From Alphaproteobacteria bacterium (GTDB lineage Bacteria; Pseudomonadota; Alphaproteobacteria; RS24), in NCBI GenBank assembly GCA_022428185.1, contig JAKMCZ010000064.1:1-8586 (forward strand): DNA of 8,586 nt, in the 5' to 3' direction. Under the pieces are notes generated by a model that ran no database searches, was not told the DNA's origin, and saw only the letters and a list, made by a program, of their open reading frames with translations. Below are positions 6,318-8,586 of the stretch, piece after piece; positions within the stretch are counted from its first letter, which is position 1, and the number at the start of each line of letters is the position of its first letter. A program made the translations under genes and the position numbers.

Positions 6318-7655
6318 ATGTGGTTCTCACCCGGCGCTTTTTTGAAAACCTATATGCCGACGGGCTTGTTTCCGCGCTCGCTGTTAATCATTGTTATGCC
6401 GGTTGTGGTGACGCAAATCGTTGTCGCTTTCGTGTTTATGGAGCGTCATTGGTCAACCGTGACGCAGCGCCTGTCGCGCGCCGTTGTTTCCGACATTTCC
6501 ATGCTGGTCGACTTGCGCATGCGCGAACAAGGTGGCGATGGCGAATTATTGAGCCAAATGGCGAGCGATGCGTTTTCCATGTCGGTGGCTTTTTTACCCG
6601 GGGAAAGCCTGCCCAGTGCCAGCGAAGCGCCGATTGTCGCGCTATTGCATCAGTCACTGTCGCGCGAATTGAGCCAGCGCGTGGCACGCCCGTTTTGGAT
6701 TGATACGCAAACTTACGATAATTACGTCGATATTCGCGTGCTGCTGCCCGGCGAGGTGATGCGGGTTTTGGCGCAGCGCAAGCGGGTTTATGCCACCAAC
6801 ACGCATATTTTCATGATTTGGATGGTCGGCACTTCGGTGATTTTGCTGATGGTCTCCGGTGTGTTCTTACGCAACCAAATCCGCCCAATACAACGTCTTG
6901 CTGAAGCTGCCGAAGAGTTCGGCAAAGGCCGCGATATGCCTAATTTCCGTCCCGCCGGTGCATCTGAAGTGCGCAGCGCTGCCGCCAGCTTCATCGAGAT
7001 GCGCGACCGTATTGAACGACAAATCGAACAGCGCACCACTATGTTGGCCGGTGTGAGCCATGACTTGCGCACGCCGTTGACGCGACTGAAATTGCAACTC
7101 GCCATACTGCCCGAGGGGCCTGAGATTGAAGAGCTCAATACCGATATTTCAGAAATGGAAGATATGCTTGATGACTATTTGGCCTTTGCGCGCGGCTATC
7201 AGGGTGAGACGGCGACCGAGGCCGAACTTTCAGGCTTCCTCAATCAGATACATCACGACGCCGAGCGGCGTTGGCCGAATGTGCAAATCCGTCTGACCGA
7301 TATTTTGAACCGCGCCGTGTCGATTAAATCCAATGCCTTTCGGCGGTGCCTGAATAATTTGGTCAATAATGCCTGCGCCCATGCCGGTGTGGTGCATCTT
7401 GGTGCGAAGGTTAATGAAACCGAGGATATGGTAACGATTTTCGTTGACGATAATGGTGTCGGAATTCCCGACAATAAGCTCGAAGAAGTATTTCGCCCAT
7501 TTTTCCGGCTCGACGATGCGCGCAATGCACAAACCGGCGGCACCGGTTTAGGGCTGGCAATTGCGCGCGATGTTGCGCGCGGTCATGGCGGTGATATTGC
7601 TTTGTCGCGCAGCGCATTGGGTGGATTGCGCGCACAAATTACCCTGCCCGTTTAA
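6318..7655 (+). CDS. EnvZ-like membrane sensor histidine kinase
   Basis: A 445-residue inner-membrane histidine kinase. Segment one is at about 21-41 (SLLIIVMPVVVTQIVVAFVF) and segment two at about 164-184 (IFMIWMVGTSVILLMVSGVF), enclosing a periplasmic domain of about 120 residues with no recognised sensor motif. A HAMP linker follows (about 185-237), with RPIQRLAEAAEEFGKG. The dimerisation H-box is AGVSHDLRTPLTRLKLQL, with the phosphorylated His at 248. The ATP domain has the N-box (NNLVNNACAH, 346-355), G1 (VDDNGVGIP, 376-384), the F-box (FRPFFRLD, 392-399) and G2 (GGTGLGLAIA, 407-416). All catalytic motifs are intact. Its 2-base spacing after the response regulator gene makes that protein the expected substrate. 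The signal is unknown. The gene converges on proC with no spacer. Confidence 0.93.
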   Translation: MWFSPGAFLKTYMPTGLFPRSLLIIVMPVVVTQIVVAFVFMERHWSTVTQRLSRAVVSDISMLVDLRMREQGGDGELLSQMASDAFSMSVAFLPGESLPSASEAPIVALLHQSLSRELSQRVARPFWIDTQTYDNYVDIRVLLPGEVMRVLAQRKRVYATNTHIFMIWMVGTSVILLMVSGVFLRNQIRPIQRLAEAAEEFGKGRDMPNFRPAGASEVRSAAASFIEMRDRIERQIEQRTTMLAGVSHDLRTPLTRLKLQLAILPEGPEIEELNTDISEMEDMLDDYLAFARGYQGETATEAELSGFLNQIHHDAERRWPNVQIRLTDILNRAVSIKSNAFRRCLNNLVNNACAHAGVVHLGAKVNETEDMVTIFVDDNGVGIPDNKLEEVFRPFFRLDDARNAQTGGTGLGLAIARDVARGHGGDIALSRSALGGLRAQITLPV

Positions 7656-8555
7656 TCAGGTCTCGTTATCCAAATCCGGTGCGTCAGCATCGAGCAACGC
7701 TTCATCACCAATTTTTGATAATTCACCGGCACGCATGGCGGCAGCTTGGGTTGCGCGACGCATCAACTCAACCAGCGCGCCCTCATCGCCCATCAACACA
7801 TCAAGGGCGGCTTCTGTTGTGCCGCCCGGCGAGGTAACGTTGACACGAAGCTGGCGCGGATCTTCCTCCTCCGAATTCAACATAGCGGCAGAGCCGATAA
7901 TCGTTTGGCGCGCCAATTGCGCTGCCATATCTTGCGGCAAGCCGAGATTGACCGCCGCCGCCGCTAAGGCCTCAACCATGTGAAACAGATAGGCAGGACC
8001 GGAGCCTGAAATCGCGGTAACGCTATCAATCGCTTTCTCACTATCCAGCCAAACCGTTTCGCCGACCGCCGCCAGCAAAGCTTCGGCCACGGCTTTTTCC
8101 TCCGGCTTCACGCTTGAAGCGGCATAAAGCGCAGTCATGCCTGCGCCAATGGCGGCAGGCGTGTTCGGCATGGTGCGCACAAAAGATGCATCGCCGCCCA
8201 AAAGCTCGCTCATCGTATTGATGGAAACACCCGCCATAAGCGAGATGACCAGCGTCTCGGGCGCGGCCAGCAATGCGATAGGTGGCAGCGCTTCGACCGC
8301 CAATTGCGGTTTGACGGCAAGAACGATAATAGCGGGTGCCGCCTCTTGCAGCGCATCACTATTGGCGTTCAAGTTAACCCCCAGCCTGCTTAGAGCTTCA
8401 TGCGGTTGCGGGTCTTGCACATAAAATTGTGCGGCTTCGAGACCGGCACTGAGCCAGCCCTGCAAAAGTGCCGAGCCCATTTTACCGCAGCCGACCAGCA
8501 GCACATTCTTGCCATCAAGCAGCGTTGATAACGGCTGAGTTGGGGATTTAGGCAT
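7656..8555 (-). CDS. proC: Pyrroline-5-carboxylate reductase
   Basis: Catalyses the last step of proline synthesis, NAD(P)H-dependent reduction of 1-pyrroline-5-carboxylate, in the cytoplasm. From the ATG at 8555 the protein has 299 residues against about 270 usually; the extra length is a short N-terminal lead and an acidic C-terminal tail (DEALLDADAPDLDNET). The Rossmann nucleotide-binding motif is VGCGKMGSAL (21-30). The central part has VLAVKPQ and FVRTMPNTPAAIGAGMT, and the C-terminal dimerisation domain has AISGSGPAYLFHMVEAL and the family signature NVTSPGGTTEAALDVL. A TTG at 8570 would add five residues, but the ATG at 8555 overlaps the end of the upstream reading frame by 8 bases, a common operon arrangement. 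No strong ribosome binding site is visible, which again fits coupling to the upstream gene. Confidence 0.94.
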   Translation of the reverse strand: MPKSPTQPLSTLLDGKNVLLVGCGKMGSALLQGWLSAGLEAAQFYVQDPQPHEALSRLGVNLNANSDALQEAAPAIIVLAVKPQLAVEALPPIALLAAPETLVISLMAGVSINTMSELLGGDASFVRTMPNTPAAIGAGMTALYAASSVKPEEKAVAEALLAAVGETVWLDSEKAIDSVTAISGSGPAYLFHMVEALAAAAVNLGLPQDMAAQLARQTIIGSAAMLNSEEEDPRQLRVNVTSPGGTTEAALDVLMGDEGALVELMRRATQAAAMRAGELSKIGDEALLDADAPDLDNET

Positions 8556-8586
8556 CGCCGCGCGTTTCAAACAGGCTGCTTTCGAG
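8548..8586 (-). CDS. C-terminal end of an upstream gene (partial)
   Basis: On the minus strand the frame reads in from the window edge as LESSLFETRGDA and stops at TAA (8548-8550), overlapping the proC ATG by 8 bases. Only 12 residues are visible. In alphaproteobacteria a YbjN-domain protein often precedes proC, and this tail would suit that, but the identification is a guess from context. Confidence 0.4.
   Translation of the reverse strand, partial: LESSLFETRGDA

Noticed and set aside
7014..7029. GAAC...GAAC direct repeat resembling a LexA box
   Set aside because: The spacing is eight bases rather than seven and it lies inside the kinase coding sequence.
8556..8570. TTG start extending proC by five residues
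   Set aside because: The ATG at 8555 overlaps the upstream stop, and the extra residues have no support.

Overview
The window looks like chromosomal DNA from an alphaproteobacterium. Three things point there: an imuA-imuB-dnaE2 SOS-mutagenesis cassette, a direct-repeat LexA box of the alphaproteobacterial type (GAAC-N7-GAAC) at its promoter, and an ilvE / MarR / OmpR-type regulator / EnvZ-like kinase cluster that resembles petP-petR of Rhodobacter. Gene density is high, gaps are short, and no tRNA, rRNA, CRISPR array, insertion sequence or phage gene was seen. The genus cannot be fixed from the sequence alone.

Layout. Positions 1-3276 (minus strand) hold the damage-inducible cassette, read imuA, then imuB, then dnaE2 (imuC), running off the left edge. 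A promoter at 3248-3276 has its -10 element inside the LexA box. The dnaE2 frame meets an in-frame TAG at 17-19, only about 247 codons into a gene that normally encodes roughly 1000 or more residues. Positions 3277-3411 are a short spacer with a perfect 16-bp palindrome. Positions 3412-4962 (minus) carry ilvE followed by a small class I SAM methyltransferase, probably one transcript. Positions 4963-5096 are the divergent control region between ilvE and the plus-strand operon. Positions 5097-7655 (plus) carry a MarR-type regulator, an OmpR-type response regulator and a membrane histidine kinase, tightly spaced. Positions 7656-8555 (minus) carry proC, which converges on the kinase gene with no base between the two stop codons. 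The last 39 bases hold the end of another minus-strand gene that overlaps the proC start.

How they work together. ImuA, ImuB and DnaE2 form a translesion-synthesis mutasome induced when LexA is cleaved. ImuB appears catalytically dead, as expected, so mutagenic synthesis depends on DnaE2, and the stop codon in dnaE2 is therefore the most consequential oddity here. IlvE and ProC are amino-acid biosynthesis enzymes (branched-chain transamination and the last step of proline synthesis). The regulator-kinase trio is a signalling operon with an unknown signal. I see no evidence of a wholly new system. The points worth checking are the dnaE2 stop, the architecture of the imu promoter and the inverted repeat between ilvE and the MarR gene.

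Four genes have a longer reading frame beginning at TTG. In each case an internal ATG is better supported by ribosome binding site, operon overlap or promoter position, and that ATG is used here.
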